Counted from the stretch's first letter, positions 26,243-35,671 are shown. The stretch is DNA of 64,000 nt from Pseudovibrio sp. Alg231-02 (GCF_900143565.1 NZ_FREX01000003.1:522536-586535); one strand, 5' to 3'. Notes: a model not told the origin generated them from the letters alone. A program made the numbers and translations.

Positions 26243-27127
26243 ATGAAGAAACGTGGCCTTTGGGGAAAATTGTATCAGGTGCTTGCAGATGCTCTCGGGC
26301 ATTTTAACTCTGATGATGGCTATGCTGTGGCGAGCCATGTGGCTTTGTCATCGTTGATGGCTCTGTTTCCATTTTTGATATTTGTGGCGGCGTTCTCAGG
26401 TTTTCTTGGTCTGAACTCGGTTGCGCAAAGTGCGACAGAGTTGATCTTTGATGTCTGGCCCGAACGTGTGGCTGGCCCGGTTTCTGGTGAAATCAAAGCT
26501 GTTCTCACTCAGCCGCGTGGTGATTTGCTGACCTTTGGTGTGGTCGTCACGCTGTGGTTCTCGTCCAATGGCGTTGAGGCCATGCGAGTTGGATTGAACC
26601 GTGCTTATCGTGTTCGAGATAATCGCAGTTGGTTCTTCTGCCGAACACAATCCATTCTGGCCGTTCTGATTGGAACAGCTGTTTTGATGGTTTCAACGTT
26701 CCTGATCGTGTTTGGTCCGCTGGCTTGGGAATGGGCTGTTCATCTGGCACCGGTTATGGAGCAGTTTAGCTACAAGGCGAATATTGTCCGTTATGGCATC
26801 ACATCTTTGTTGCTGATGTTTGCTCTGCTGGCAGCTCATATGTATCTGCCGGCTGGCCGTCGTAGCTTCTTTGAAGTGTTGCCCGGTATTATACTGACAA
26901 TGATCCTCTGGATTATCGCTGGTACAGCCTTTGGTGCTTATCTGGCGCGGTGGGCGAACTATGTGTCTTTGTATGCTGGTCTAGCTGGTATTATGACGGC
27001 CATCATCTTTATGTATCTGACAGCCGTCATCTTTATTCTAGGCGGCGAGTTTAATGCGGCGCTTATGCGTGTTCGCCGTGTGAACCAGCGTGTTGAGGCT
27101 GGTCCTTGTTCTGATGCAGAAGGCTGA
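26243..27127 (+). CDS. YihY/BrkB family membrane protein
   Basis: 294 residues with six transmembrane helices in the pattern of the YihY/virulence factor BrkB family: DGYAVASHVALSSLMALFPFLIF, then FGVVVTLWFSSNGVEAMRVGLNRAY and the C-terminal YAGLAGIMTAIIFMYLTAVIFILGGEFNAAL. Despite older annotation it is not a ribonuclease; an exporter-like role is suspected and is unproven. The gene is convergent with the DMT transporter gene, with two bases between the stops. Confidence 0.93.
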   Translation: MKKRGLWGKLYQVLADALGHFNSDDGYAVASHVALSSLMALFPFLIFVAAFSGFLGLNSVAQSATELIFDVWPERVAGPVSGEIKAVLTQPRGDLLTFGVVVTLWFSSNGVEAMRVGLNRAYRVRDNRSWFFCRTQSILAVLIGTAVLMVSTFLIVFGPLAWEWAVHLAPVMEQFSYKANIVRYGITSLLLMFALLAAHMYLPAGRRSFFEVLPGIILTMILWIIAGTAFGAYLARWANYVSLYAGLAGIMTAIIFMYLTAVIFILGGEFNAALMRVRRVNQRVEAGPCSDAEG

Positions 27128-27129
27128 GC

Positions 27130-28002
27130 TTAAGCTTTCTGCTTTGGCCGACAAACTGCGATTGCTACCACAACGATTGCCATGCCAATCAGCTGAATGA
27201 AGTTGAGCGTCTCTCCGAAAAGGAAGTAGCTTTCGATGGCTGCTGCGACGGGTGTCAGGTAGAACAGCGTTGCTGTTGTTGACGCGGCTCCATGCTGGAG
27301 CAGGTACATGAGCAGCAGGACTGCCCCCACAGACAACACAATGACCAGCCATGCCAGCGCGAAGATCAGATCTCCTGACCAGGTGATGACCCAGCTTTCC
27401 GTCATGGACAGCGGCAGCGTTATGAGCAAGGCGCCGAAATACTGGTAGAAGATGCCTGTGACCAGATCCGTATTCGTTGGCTGGCGCTTTTGCCATGTGG
27501 TGCCGAAGGCGATGCCAAGGGTTGCCACAAAGGCGGCTGCTACAGTCCAAAGAGGGATCTGCGCAACGCCGCTTCCCATCTTAGGCAGGATCACCAGCAC
27601 GATACCAACAAACCCGGCGGCCAGGCCGATCCATTGGCGCGGCGTCACATCTTCTTTCAGCAGGAAATATGCAAGTGTGCCGGTGATGAAAGGCTGCAGA
27701 CCAGTGATGAGAGCGGTTACGCCTGCTGGCATCCCATTGTCGATGGCCCAGAAGACCCCCGAGAGATAGATGCCATGGACCAGCATGCCTGTGATGACGG
27801 CATGGAGGACCTGCTGGCGCGTTAAGGCAAAGCTTCTACCAGATAGCCGGATAATGATGCCCATCAACGGCAGGACGAGTAGAAAGCGGAGACTCAAGAA
27901 CGCAAAAGGCTCTGAGTAGGGCGCTCCAAGGCGTGCACCGATGAAACCGGTGGACCAGAGCAAAACGAAGATAATGGGAACTAATTTGGTAAGCGAGAGC
28001 AA
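27130..28002 (-). CDS. DMT superfamily transporter (EamA)
   Basis: 290 residues, ten helices in two EamA repeats: VPIIFVLLWSTGFIGARLG opens the first, and GVAQIPLWTVAAAFVATLG begins the second. These proteins usually export amino acids or related metabolites; the substrate is unknown. The first plausible start is TTG at 28002, as no ATG exists before the first helix. It is convergent with the BrkB gene. Confidence 0.9.
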   Translation of the reverse strand: MLSLTKLVPIIFVLLWSTGFIGARLGAPYSEPFAFLSLRFLLVLPLMGIIIRLSGRSFALTRQQVLHAVITGMLVHGIYLSGVFWAIDNGMPAGVTALITGLQPFITGTLAYFLLKEDVTPRQWIGLAAGFVGIVLVILPKMGSGVAQIPLWTVAAAFVATLGIAFGTTWQKRQPTNTDLVTGIFYQYFGALLITLPLSMTESWVITWSGDLIFALAWLVIVLSVGAVLLLMYLLQHGAASTTATLFYLTPVAAAIESYFLFGETLNFIQLIGMAIVVVAIAVCRPKQKA

Positions 28003-28167
28003 TGGTGTGTCTTATTTTTATGCGTCCTTAGCACATGACGCTGGGTGGGGTGAGCAACAAAATCATTTGTGCGATGCATTATTTGTAATCTTTAAACGAT
28101 TTGAACCTATACCTGTGAGGAATAATTAAAAATACTATTAGTAATTTTATCGGTCTAGGGGTCTCCG

Positions 28168-30198
28168 ATGCGAGTAAATTGGAAGCGGGCTATTTCTTCT
28201 ACGGGAAATAAAGTTTTCTCGTTAACTCGAAATGTAAGTATTCGGTTTCGGGCAATTGCTCTTGGTATTCTGACACTTATCGGATTTGGTGGTGTTGGCT
28301 TTGTTTATCTTTGGAGCCAACAGCAAACAGAGGCTGCCTTTCTGCAGTCGAAAGAATACACTGAACTTGCTGAGTTGAGCCAGACAATTGCAATTACCGC
28401 AGGTGTGCTGCAATCGACTCAGAAAGATTATGAAAATGTGCCGAGTGACAGTCTGAAAAGTCGATTCGACACGTTGGTTGGTGAAGCGCAGACTGAATTG
28501 CAGGAGTTAAATGCGCTCCCGGTTGCCATGGATTATTTTCTTGAGATCTCTGATGCACGGGACACGATTGATGCAATCAGTGGTGCCTTTGAGATGTTGC
28601 ATGGCTACCAGTCCACGCTTGGATATGATGCGGACCGTGGCTTGCAGAAAGAGCTGTCCGCCGCGCTTTCTCAGGCAGAATCCGCTGTTAAACAAAAGCA
28701 CAGACGCAGCAAAGACCCCAATACGCTGAAGCTGATGCATACGTTTAGTGATCTGGCGCGTGCGCAACTGGACTATGCGCTTACGGGTAGCCAAAATTCT
28801 CTGGGTGCGTTTGAAGTTGCATTCTCACGTTATGAGCGCACCGTGCCGCGAGCACAAATTGACCCGGCTGTTGCTGAGAAGGTCAAAACCAACATGCTGG
28901 CCTACAAGAAGGCGTTCGAGGCTTACTCTAAGGCCTTTGATAAGCGGGCGACGAGTTCTGAGCTGTTGGCGAACCTGTTTGACCTTCTACCGCCACGGCT
29001 TGATGAGTTGAAAAACTCTGCGGTGCAGGGTGCGAATGATGCGCAGGCGCGCCTGACGGCGACCACACAGCAGACAAACCTTTATCTGGGCATTGCAGTT
29101 GGTGGTATTGCACTAACGCTGTTCATTCTTGGCTCTCTCTTGATCTTCGGTATTTTGCGTAATCTGAATGCGTTGCGTAATGCTATGGCATTGCTGGCGA
29201 AGAATGATTTGTCAGCTGTGATCCCTCTCAATAAAGGCGGTAAAGAAATTTCCGCGATGGCGCAGACACTTCAGGTGTTCCGCGATAATATTGAGGAACG
29301 CCGGATGCTGCAGGATCAGCAAGATCATGAAAATGCTGAGAAACAGGCCCGTGCCGAGCAAGTCGACAATCTCATTGTTGGTTTTGAGCAGACCGTTGCT
29401 GAGGCTTTGAATAGTCTGCACAGCGCTGCAGATGGGCTTGGGGAAGCCTCTAATGATGTGGGATCTGCTGCAGACAACGTGTCGAAAGAAGCTGTGTCTG
29501 CAGGACGTGCTGTTGAGAGTGCTGCTGAGAATGTTTCCAGCGCATCTGCTGCGACAGAAGAGTTGGCCATGTCTATCAACGAGATTGCGGGACAGGCTGA
29601 GCAATCAACGAGCGTTGCAGACCGTGCGGTTGAAGGTTCAAAAGCGACTGCTGAGACCATGAATCTGTTGAGTGATGCAGCAAATCGTATTGGTGAAGCT
29701 GTTGGGCTTATTCGTGATATTGCGAACCAGACGAACCTGCTTGCTCTGAACGCGACCATTGAAGCAGCCCGTGCGGGTGAACATGGCAAAGGCTTTGCTG
29801 TGGTGGCGTCAGAAGTGAAGATGCTGGCAAATCAGACTTCTCAAGCAACTGAGGAAATTGCACAGCAGGTTGGTTCCATTCAAGAAGCCTCAGCAGAAGC
29901 GGTTGGCGCTATTGGCGATGTGAGTGATGTTATTCACGAAATGAGCCAGATTGCGGCGGCTGTTGCAGCATCTGTTGAGCAACAGAACGCAGCTATTCAA
30001 TCCATTACTGAGAATGTGGCGAATGCGACGCAGAGCTCTCAGGAAGGGGCGAGTGCAATGCAGATGGTTGAAAATGCATCCAGCAATGCACGTAGCACTG
30101 GTGGGACAGTGTCTGATCTTGCCGACGCGCTTTCTCGTCAGGCAGATCACATCAACAATACTGTTGGTGCATTCCTTGAAAAAGTGCGTGCTGCCTAA
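28168..30198 (+). CDS. Methyl-accepting chemotaxis protein
   Basis: 676-residue inner-membrane chemoreceptor. Helix 1 lies at about residues 28-50 and helix 2 at about 304-330, flanking a helical periplasmic sensor of about 250 residues. A HAMP domain ([21 protein letters not shown]) and the signalling coiled coil follow; the hairpin tip is [20 protein letters not shown]. There is no C-terminal CheR-binding pentapeptide: the end is AFLEKVRAA. The ligand is unknown. A two-hairpin repeat starts at its stop codon. Confidence 0.95.
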   Translation: MRVNWKRAISSTGNKVFSLTRNVSIRFRAIALGILTLIGFGGVGFVYLWSQQQTEAAFLQSKEYTELAELSQTIAITAGVLQSTQKDYENVPSDSLKSRFDTLVGEAQTELQELNALPVAMDYFLEISDARDTIDAISGAFEMLHGYQSTLGYDADRGLQKELSAALSQAESAVKQKHRRSKDPNTLKLMHTFSDLARAQLDYALTGSQNSLGAFEVAFSRYERTVPRAQIDPAVAEKVKTNMLAYKKAFEAYSKAFDKRATSSELLANLFDLLPPRLDELKNSAVQGANDAQARLTATTQQTNLYLGIAVGGIALTLFILGSLLIFGILRNLNALRNAMALLAKNDLSAVIPLNKGGKEISAMAQTLQVFRDNIEERRMLQDQQDHENAEKQARAEQVDNLIVGFEQTVAEALNSLHSAADGLGEASNDVGSAADNVSKEAVSAGRAVESAAENVSSASAATEELAMSINEIAGQAEQSTSVADRAVEGSKATAETMNLLSDAANRIGEAVGLIRDIANQTNLLALNATIEAARAGEHGKGFAVVASEVKMLANQTSQATEEIAQQVGSIQEASAEAVGAIGDVSDVIHEMSQIAAAVAASVEQQNAAIQSITENVANATQSSQEGASAMQMVENASSNARSTGGTVSDLADALSRQADHINNTVGAFLEKVRAA

Positions 30199-30289
30199 AG
30201 CAGTTTGCTTTCGTTTCGACAGCTTTAAACTGCTTTAGGGATTTGACTAGCGTATCTCTGAAAACTGCACGGCACTTTTCAGAGATACG
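30196..30289 (+). repeat. Two-hairpin repeat, copy 2
   Basis: First stem: 30196-30206 with 30227-30237, 11 bp perfect, 20-base loop, starting at the TAA of the chemoreceptor gene. Second stem: 30251-30264 with 30276-30289, 14 bp perfect, 11-base loop. Differences from copy 1 inside the stems occur in pairs, keeping both stems intact. Confidence 0.85.
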
Positions 30290-30320
30290 ACCTTAAGATC
30301 TTCACAAATTTTCATTTTAA

Positions 30321-30363
30321 ATGTGGCGCTTGCTCTGGTTTTTATCAGGGCTAAGCGCCACAT
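30321..30363. other. Strong intergenic hairpin
   Basis: Arms 30321-30331 and 30353-30363 are perfect 11-base complements; the loop pairs further (six more pairs with one wobble). It sits between copy 2 of the repeat and the ferredoxin reductase gene, without a T-run. Role unknown. Confidence 0.6.
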
Positions 30364-30448
30364 TGCTTTTGCGGTACGGGTTTGTTGAGCAAAGCAGACA
30401 ATACGGATCTGCTGTGTTGTTTGACTGCGACTAATACGGGTTTTGAGA

Positions 30449-31648
30449 ATGATTAATAAGATTGTTGTGGTGGGTGCTGGACAAGCAGGTGTACAGGCCG
30501 CGCAAACTCTTCGACAAAAGGGATATGAAGGTGAGCTTGTGATGCTTGGAAACGAGCCTCAGCCGCCTTATCAACGCCCTCCGCTCTCCAAGAAGTTTCT
30601 GAGTGGAGATGTGGCGCCGGATGCGCTGTTTATTCGTCCAGAAGCGTTTTATGAAACCAACAATATCGATCTGAAGGTCAATGCGCATGTTGATAGCATT
30701 GATCTTGAGAAGAAGAGTGTCAGGCTGGCAAGCGGTGAAGAGGTGAGTTGGGACAAGTTGCTGCTTGCAACCGGAACCCGCGCTCGCGATTTGCCATTGC
30801 CGGGTGCGGAGCTGGAAGGTGTTGTGACGCTTCGCTCCATTGGTGATGTTGAGCTCATCAAACAACTCTTTGTGCCTGGCAAGAAACTCGTTGTTATCGG
30901 TGGCGGTTATATCGGTCTGGAAGTGACAGCTGTTGCAAAGAGCATGGGGCTGGATGTTGTTGTGCTGGAAGCGCAGGAGCGTCTGCTGAAACGTGTGGTT
31001 TCGCCTGACATCTCATCGTTCTTCCATGGTTTGCATTCTGGCAATGGAGCGGAACTCTTTTGCGGAACCGGTGTGACCAGCATTGAAGGGACTGATGGCA
31101 AAGTTTCTTCTGTGAAACTTGCTGATGGCAGTGAAATTCCCTGTGATCTGGTGCTTTCTGCAGTTGGTGCAGTACCGAATGCGGAGCTTGCAGAGGCCGC
31201 TGGTCTGGACGTGGATGATGGCATTTTGGTTGATGGAGCAGGGCAGACCTCTCACGAGGATGTTTATGCTTGCGGTGATTGTGTTCGCTTCTTCTCAGAG
31301 CGCTATGGACGTAGCATTCGTCTGGAGAGCGTTCAAAATGCAATTGATCAGGCAAAAGCAGTCGCTGTTGCGTTGACTGATCCCGACCATGACCACAGTC
31401 ACGACTATGATCCTCTGCCGTGGTTCTGGTCTGACCAACATCATATCAAGCTGCAGATTGCCGGATTGTCTAATGGATATGATGAGGCAGTGCTTGTTGG
31501 GGATACAAGTTCCGACAGCTTCTATGTGGCGTATCTGGAAAAAGGCAAGCTGATTGCGGTTGATAGCATCAATCATCCGCGCTCGCACATGATGGCGCGC
31601 CGGGTGATTGGGCAGGAATGGAAAGACGGTCTGCTTCCACCAGCTTAA
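30449..31648 (+). CDS. FAD-dependent ferredoxin/rubredoxin-type reductase
   Basis: 399-residue flavoprotein with an N-terminal FAD Rossmann fold (VVVGAGQAGVQAAQTLR), central NAD(P)H fold (LVVIGGGYIGLEVTAVAKS) and the FAD-binding VYACGDCVRF near residue 275; it ends with a reductase C domain. It resembles the reductases that pass electrons from NADH to ferredoxin or rubredoxin for P450s and dioxygenases. No such partner is adjacent. An in-frame TTG at 30443 is ignored in favour of ATG 30449. Confidence 0.92.
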   Translation: MINKIVVVGAGQAGVQAAQTLRQKGYEGELVMLGNEPQPPYQRPPLSKKFLSGDVAPDALFIRPEAFYETNNIDLKVNAHVDSIDLEKKSVRLASGEEVSWDKLLLATGTRARDLPLPGAELEGVVTLRSIGDVELIKQLFVPGKKLVVIGGGYIGLEVTAVAKSMGLDVVVLEAQERLLKRVVSPDISSFFHGLHSGNGAELFCGTGVTSIEGTDGKVSSVKLADGSEIPCDLVLSAVGAVPNAELAEAAGLDVDDGILVDGAGQTSHEDVYACGDCVRFFSERYGRSIRLESVQNAIDQAKAVAVALTDPDHDHSHDYDPLPWFWSDQHHIKLQIAGLSNGYDEAVLVGDTSSDSFYVAYLEKGKLIAVDSINHPRSHMMARRVIGQEWKDGLLPPA

Positions 31649-31664
31649 GTCGACGATCTTAAAG

Positions 31665-31696
31665 GCGTGCCAGAGAGAGCTCCGGCACGCTTTTTT
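31665..31696 (+). terminator. Intrinsic terminator after ferredoxin reductase
   Basis: GCGTGCC (31665-31671) pairs with GGCACGC (31684-31690), followed by six Ts. Confidence 0.88.
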
Positions 31697-31730
31697 AGTC
31701 AAACCTCAGCACAAAGGCTGGATTTTGGTT

Positions 31731-32513
31731 TTAGCGGGTGTTTTCCAGAATAAGTCGGATCACTTCCTGCGGGATCTCCATGTGAACCATATGGCCGACA
31801 CGATCGAAAACGTGGCAGGCGATTGGTCCTGGCAGTTTATGGCATTGACGGGTTGGCAGGATCTTGTCCTGTGTGCCCCAGACCACCTTGATTGGCATTG
31901 GCAGCTCGCCGAGTTTACTAGTTGGCAGCACGCCCTGACTTTCGCCTTCCAGAATAAGTCCTGATACAGCTTTGAGTGCTTCAGCAGCGCCAGGAGTGGA
32001 ACGCTGTGTGGCAACATACTCTGCCAGTTTTCTTGGAAGTTCGAATTCAAGACCGACAAACTGTTCCAGCAGGACCTGTTGTTCTGCTTCGGTTTGGCCA
32101 ACTGCGTAACGGCGCAGAAGCTTTGCGTTGATCTCTGGACCGAACCCGCCCGGAGCAAGCAAAGTGAGGCTTGCGATACGTTCTGGACTGCGCATGGCGA
32201 TCAGTGTTGCAATCGCACCGCCCATGCTGTGACCGACTAGGTGGACGCGATCAAGTTTCAACGCATCGAGAGATTTCACAACGGCTTTTGCTGAGCCCAC
32301 AGCGTTGCATGGCTCAAAATCGGCCAGTGCACGTCCGTGCGCAGGAAGGTCAAACGCGATTGTGCGACGTTTGTTTTCTAGCTGAACTTGAATATTGCGC
32401 CATGTGCTGGCGTCGCCGCCAAAGCCATGGATGAAAATAATTGGTTCTGCGCTTTCAGGGCCAAAGGCGGTGAAAGGCAGGCAGGTTACATCTTGGATAC
32501 TATCGATATTCAT
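31731..32513 (-). CDS. Alpha/beta fold hydrolase
   Basis: 260 residues. The oxyanion region IFIHGFGGDASTW, nucleophile elbow VGHSMGG, aspartate in WGTQDKILP and histidine in VGHMVHME complete the catalytic set. The layout recalls the E2 lipoyl-domain-linked acetoin hydrolases and related C-C hydrolases, but no lipoyl domain is attached here. Substrate unknown. The frame is open to 32552, but the ATG at 32513 has GGGAGG nine bases before it. Confidence 0.87.
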   Translation of the reverse strand: MNIDSIQDVTCLPFTAFGPESAEPIIFIHGFGGDASTWRNIQVQLENKRRTIAFDLPAHGRALADFEPCNAVGSAKAVVKSLDALKLDRVHLVGHSMGGAIATLIAMRSPERIASLTLLAPGGFGPEINAKLLRRYAVGQTEAEQQVLLEQFVGLEFELPRKLAEYVATQRSTPGAAEALKAVSGLILEGESQGVLPTSKLGELPMPIKVVWGTQDKILPTRQCHKLPGPIACHVFDRVGHMVHMEIPQEVIRLILENTR

Positions 32514-32862
32514 ATAGGGCCTCCCATTGGGCGTATTATATGCCCCTTTCATTCAGAGGTTTACCTGTGACTTAGGCTAAGGCAGGATTTTTTTATCAGC
32601 AGACGAACCGATAGAATTGAGCGAAAATTTTGCTTGGCATGAGGAAAATTGAAAAAAGTGAAACAAATGACCCGCGGAAGTGAGGTTTTGCTTGGATATC
32701 GATTATCAGATGTTGATAATCAGTCTCAATTTGAAACATATGGAAACTCAGAGGTCCGAGAATTTTTTTTGGTAGAGTTTGTTCTTTCTCGGCGCTGATT
32801 TATTTTTAAAATTCGACAGGTCCCGCAGGGTCAGGGGCTATCGCCAATTTCAGGGGGTGACG
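32514..32862. other. 349-base divergent intergenic region
   Basis: No gene. It separates the divergent alpha/beta hydrolase and L,D-transpeptidase genes. It contains a perfect inverted repeat at 32701-32721 and an A/T-rich stretch before the L,D-transpeptidase ribosome-binding site. Promoters for both genes should be here. Confidence 0.5.
32701..32721. promoter_or_regulatory. Perfect inverted repeat, putative operator
   Basis: GATTATC-N7-GATAATC, 21 bases. The arms resemble halves of Fur-type boxes (GATAAT), but the spacing differs from a classical Fur site. It could regulate either divergent neighbour. Confidence 0.5.
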
Positions 32863-33474
32863 ATGCGAGGACATCTTCGCAAGGGAATATTTGCTGTCAT
32901 TTGTACGTTGGTTAGCTTTGTGTTTGTAGCACCGGCAAGCGCGGGCAAGCTGTGGAATCCAGACACACGCCAATGGGACATCTTCCCAGATTCTCCTGCT
33001 ATGGCATCCAACTCAGCACGCCGTAAGTTCAAGCGTAAGCTGATCACGTACCGCACTAATGAGAAGCCAGGTACCATCATCATTGATACCGAAGAACGCT
33101 ATCTCTACCACGTGCAAGAAAGCGGTAAGGCGATGCGTTATGGCATCGGTGTTGGTCGTGAAGGTTTTGAGTGGAATGGTACCGAGCGTATCACCCGCAA
33201 AGCAAAATGGCCGGGTTGGACACCGCCGGAAGAAATGCGCCGTCGTGAAGCGAAAAAAGGCCGTACTCTTCCACGTTACATGAAGGGCGGTCCAGACAAC
33301 CCATTGGGCGCGCGTGCGCTGTATTTGGGTGCTACCATCTACCGTATCCACGGTACCACTGAGGACTGGAGCATCGGTCGTGCTGTTTCATCCGGATGTA
33401 TCCGCATGTTCAACGAAGATGTTTCCTATCTTTATGACCATGTCGATATCGGTGCCAAGGTTGTCGTGAACTAA
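32863..33474 (+). CDS. L,D-transpeptidase (YkuD domain)
   Basis: 203 residues. A signal peptide (residues about 8-29, ending ASAG) exports it to the periplasm. The YkuD active site is HGTTEDWSIGRAVSSGCIRM, with catalytic Cys and upstream His. It cross-links peptidoglycan in a 3-3 fashion or attaches proteins. The start is ATG 32863 with an AGGGGG box; the frame extends upstream but without signal-like sequence. Several small paralogues of this type are usual in alphaproteobacteria. Confidence 0.94.
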   Translation: MRGHLRKGIFAVICTLVSFVFVAPASAGKLWNPDTRQWDIFPDSPAMASNSARRKFKRKLITYRTNEKPGTIIIDTEERYLYHVQESGKAMRYGIGVGREGFEWNGTERITRKAKWPGWTPPEEMRRREAKKGRTLPRYMKGGPDNPLGARALYLGATIYRIHGTTEDWSIGRAVSSGCIRMFNEDVSYLYDHVDIGAKVVVN

Positions 33475-33501
33475 GTCACGAATGACAGGCTAAGAGAATT
33501 A

Positions 33502-33525
33502 AACCCGGGGTGACCCGGGTTTTTT
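33502..33525 (+). terminator. Intrinsic terminator after L,D-transpeptidase
   Basis: 8-bp GC-rich stem (33502-33509 with 33514-33521), GTGA loop, followed by T-run to 33525. Confidence 0.92.
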
Positions 33526-33545
33526 ATTGAGCGGACAGATACGGT

Positions 33546-34307
33546 TTAGCGGTAGCCATCTGAGACTGGCCTGCAGCACCCTTTGAGGGTCACTGGTTTT
33601 TGCCCTGGCTGTGTGATGGTGGCGACGGCCTCTCCCCAAACGAAAGAGTCCAATGGGGTGAAAGTGCATTGCTTCTCGGAGATAGTCATTTTTAGATCGA
33701 TGCTTTCATTCCCCGCCTGAAGTAATGTGGCGTTCTTGTCTGTCTCAGCCTTTACTGACTGAAACGGGACGCGATGGAGCAGTCCGGTGATGTTCGAGTA
33801 AGTTACGACGCTGGAGTTCCACTCAATGCTCCAAGACGGCTCAGTTCCTCCGCAGACACCCAGAACCGGAAGATCTGTTCCGGCGAATGGGACGGGTATA
33901 GCGGCTTTCAGCTTTTGGGCTTCAACCCAACCTTCTATCTCTCCGAGGCTGACATGTTGCCAGTGCAGATCGTCAACCTGCTTTTGCTCACCGTCGGAGT
34001 TGAGGATTGTATCTCCAGGCAGTTGAACAATAACAGCTGCATCGTCTGATGGTGCATCGTAGATGGAGAGTAGAACGCCGAGGCTTTGGTCTACCTGACT
34101 GTAGTAGCCGGGGGGCACTTTGAGTGCCTGGGGAGTGGCTGGTTGCTCAGAGGCCGTGCCTGAGACTGGTGCCTTATCCTTTTGCGAAGAAGGTGGGGTT
34201 TCTAATTGTGCCGTGGCTGGCCGTGAGAGCATTCCCATTGAAATGCTGCTCACTAACATCAATGTTAGAAACTTATGAAATGCATTCCCAGAGAAATCTG
34301 AGGTCAT
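33546..34307 (-). CDS. Exported SH3-like protein with C-terminal cysteine-rich domain
   Basis: 253 residues. A signal peptide lies at the N-terminus (LTLMLVSSISMGMLSRPATA), then a low-complexity linker and a bacterial SH3-like segment (YDAPSDDAAVIVQLPGDTIL to GEIEGWVEAQKL). The C-terminal part begins CGGTEPSWSIEWNSSVVTYS and ends KGCCRP, containing four cysteines, and looks like the COG3650-type beta domain of envelope proteins. Function unknown. The start is ATG 34307, preceded by AGGAG; the open frame to 34337 lacks a better site. Confidence 0.75.
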   Translation of the reverse strand: MTSDFSGNAFHKFLTLMLVSSISMGMLSRPATAQLETPPSSQKDKAPVSGTASEQPATPQALKVPPGYYSQVDQSLGVLLSIYDAPSDDAAVIVQLPGDTILNSDGEQKQVDDLHWQHVSLGEIEGWVEAQKLKAAIPVPFAGTDLPVLGVCGGTEPSWSIEWNSSVVTYSNITGLLHRVPFQSVKAETDKNATLLQAGNESIDLKMTISEKQCTFTPLDSFVWGEAVATITQPGQKPVTLKGCCRPVSDGYR

Positions 34308-34486
34308 CTTTTGCTCCTGAGACGCGGATGCTAACATCTCCGCTGCCGCTCGTTTTGTTTTCTCAGGATAGTAGCGGAGTATCGCCTAGGAATTCTTAAG
34401 TTGTAAGGTGCTGTTGTTTCTCGCCTTTTGGTTTAATGATGCTTGCAATTCTTTGTCGAGCCCGAGATGGAAGTTTGAAACAGCAC

Positions 34487-35092
34487 CTAGATCACAGGTT
34501 GCCTGATGACCGTTTTTCTCTTTTCCGGTGCTGTTCGGGTTGGGTCATTAAGGTAGATTTCGTGATGATGTCCGTTAGGTTTCAGAGAATGTTCCGGGAG
34601 AAACTCCTGATGAAGTTTTGCGCAAACATTGCGAAGATCCTCATAAGGACCCTTGTGAAGGATCTGGACTGAACGGCCTTCTGTCAGAATACCTCTTTGC
34701 AATGATGCTGGTTTTTCTCCGAGACGCTCTATTGCAGTTTCCACGCCTTGAGCGAAGAGGGTGTCATCGGTCCAGTGAGGCAGGACAATCATCAAACGCC
34801 ACTTCAACTTATCTTTGTTGCCGGCGACGAGATCGATCATATCGTCGGCCCACCACAGACACTCCAAAGGTGGTTCCACAAAGCGCTTGCCAAGTCGTTT
34901 CTTTGTGTCGAGCTTGATGGGGTAGATCACGGTGAAAAGCCATTTGATCGCCTGGGCGAATGCTTCTCCTTCCGGATTGCCATGTCCATCAATCATAGCG
35001 AATTGCATGTCGGGAACATCGACAAATGTAAAACGGTCGCTTGGTGGTCGATATAACTCATAGAGTCTGTCTCTGAAATCGGTTGTCGTCAT
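34487..35092 (-). CDS. GyrI-like small-molecule-binding protein
   Basis: 201 residues matching stand-alone GyrI-like proteins: YRPPSDRFTFVDVPDMQFAMIDGHGNPEG at the start, ECLWWADDMIDL in the middle, and LHKGPYEDLRNVCAKLHQEF near the end. The fold binds cationic or aromatic drugs in multidrug regulators; stand-alone members may sequester or hydrolyse toxic compounds. It starts 10 bases after the stop of the PadR gene, so the two form an operon controlled by PadR. Confidence 0.88.
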   Translation of the reverse strand: MTTTDFRDRLYELYRPPSDRFTFVDVPDMQFAMIDGHGNPEGEAFAQAIKWLFTVIYPIKLDTKKRLGKRFVEPPLECLWWADDMIDLVAGNKDKLKWRLMIVLPHWTDDTLFAQGVETAIERLGEKPASLQRGILTEGRSVQILHKGPYEDLRNVCAKLHQEFLPEHSLKPNGHHHEIYLNDPTRTAPEKRKTVIRQPVI

Positions 35093-35102
35093 AGCTATGT
35101 CC

Positions 35103-35645
35103 TCATGTGTTCCATGGTTTGCAGGTCATGTAGTCCAGAGTTTTCTGAAGCCAGTCGGCCTCTGATTTGAGCTGAGCGATGGAGTAGTCAAAGAGGGCTT
35201 CGACGTGATCAGGCAAAGGTTGTTGGTCTAATTGGATGTTTCCAATTCGGGAGATTTCTTTTTGTATTGCTTCGGCACGCTCGCTTAAAGCGTTAAGGGC
35301 TTGGTCTCGTTGCAGCGTCGGCCAATGGATCATGCCCAAGAGGAGGGATGAGTATGTTGGACGAACTGTTGTGATAGCTGAGAGGGTTTGTGCGATGAGA
35401 GCTTGGTGGCCTGCCTCTGTCATGAGGAAGCTCTTCTTAGCTTTGGCACCAGTGGGCTTCTCTGAGGTGACGAGGCCTTTCTTTTCCAACTTGCCCAGCA
35501 CGAAGTAGATGGAAGAGAACCCGATTTGCGTCCACTCGCGCATGCCTCGCTGCTCTATGACCTGCTCCAGCTCATAGCCATGGCGGGGCATCTCGGAGAC
35601 AAGGCCGAGGACGAGCAGTTCGCTGTCAGTGAGGCTTTCAGACAT
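35103..35645 (-). CDS. PadR-family transcriptional regulator
   Basis: 180 residues. An N-terminal winged helix (LLVLGLVSEMPRHGYELEQVIEQRG and VLGKLEKKGLVTSEKP) is followed by a C-terminal dimerisation helix bundle of the Vir_act_alpha_C type. PadR proteins respond to phenolic or drug-like ligands. Two matching 18-base palindromes lie immediately upstream, one ending at the translation start, strongly suggesting autorepression of the padR-gyrI operon. Confidence 0.92.
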   Translation of the reverse strand: MSESLTDSELLVLGLVSEMPRHGYELEQVIEQRGMREWTQIGFSSIYFVLGKLEKKGLVTSEKPTGAKAKKSFLMTEAGHQALIAQTLSAITTVRPTYSSLLLGMIHWPTLQRDQALNALSERAEAIQKEISRIGNIQLDQQPLPDHVEALFDYSIAQLKSEADWLQKTLDYMTCKPWNT

Positions 35646-35647
35646 AT

Positions 35648-35665
35648 TATTCTAGCCTTAGAATA
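35648..35665. promoter_or_regulatory. Putative PadR operator A
   Basis: TATTCTA-N4-TAGAATA, 18 bases, beginning two bases upstream of the padR start codon and covering the ribosome-binding site position. Confidence 0.75.
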
Positions 35666-35671
35666 AAATTA

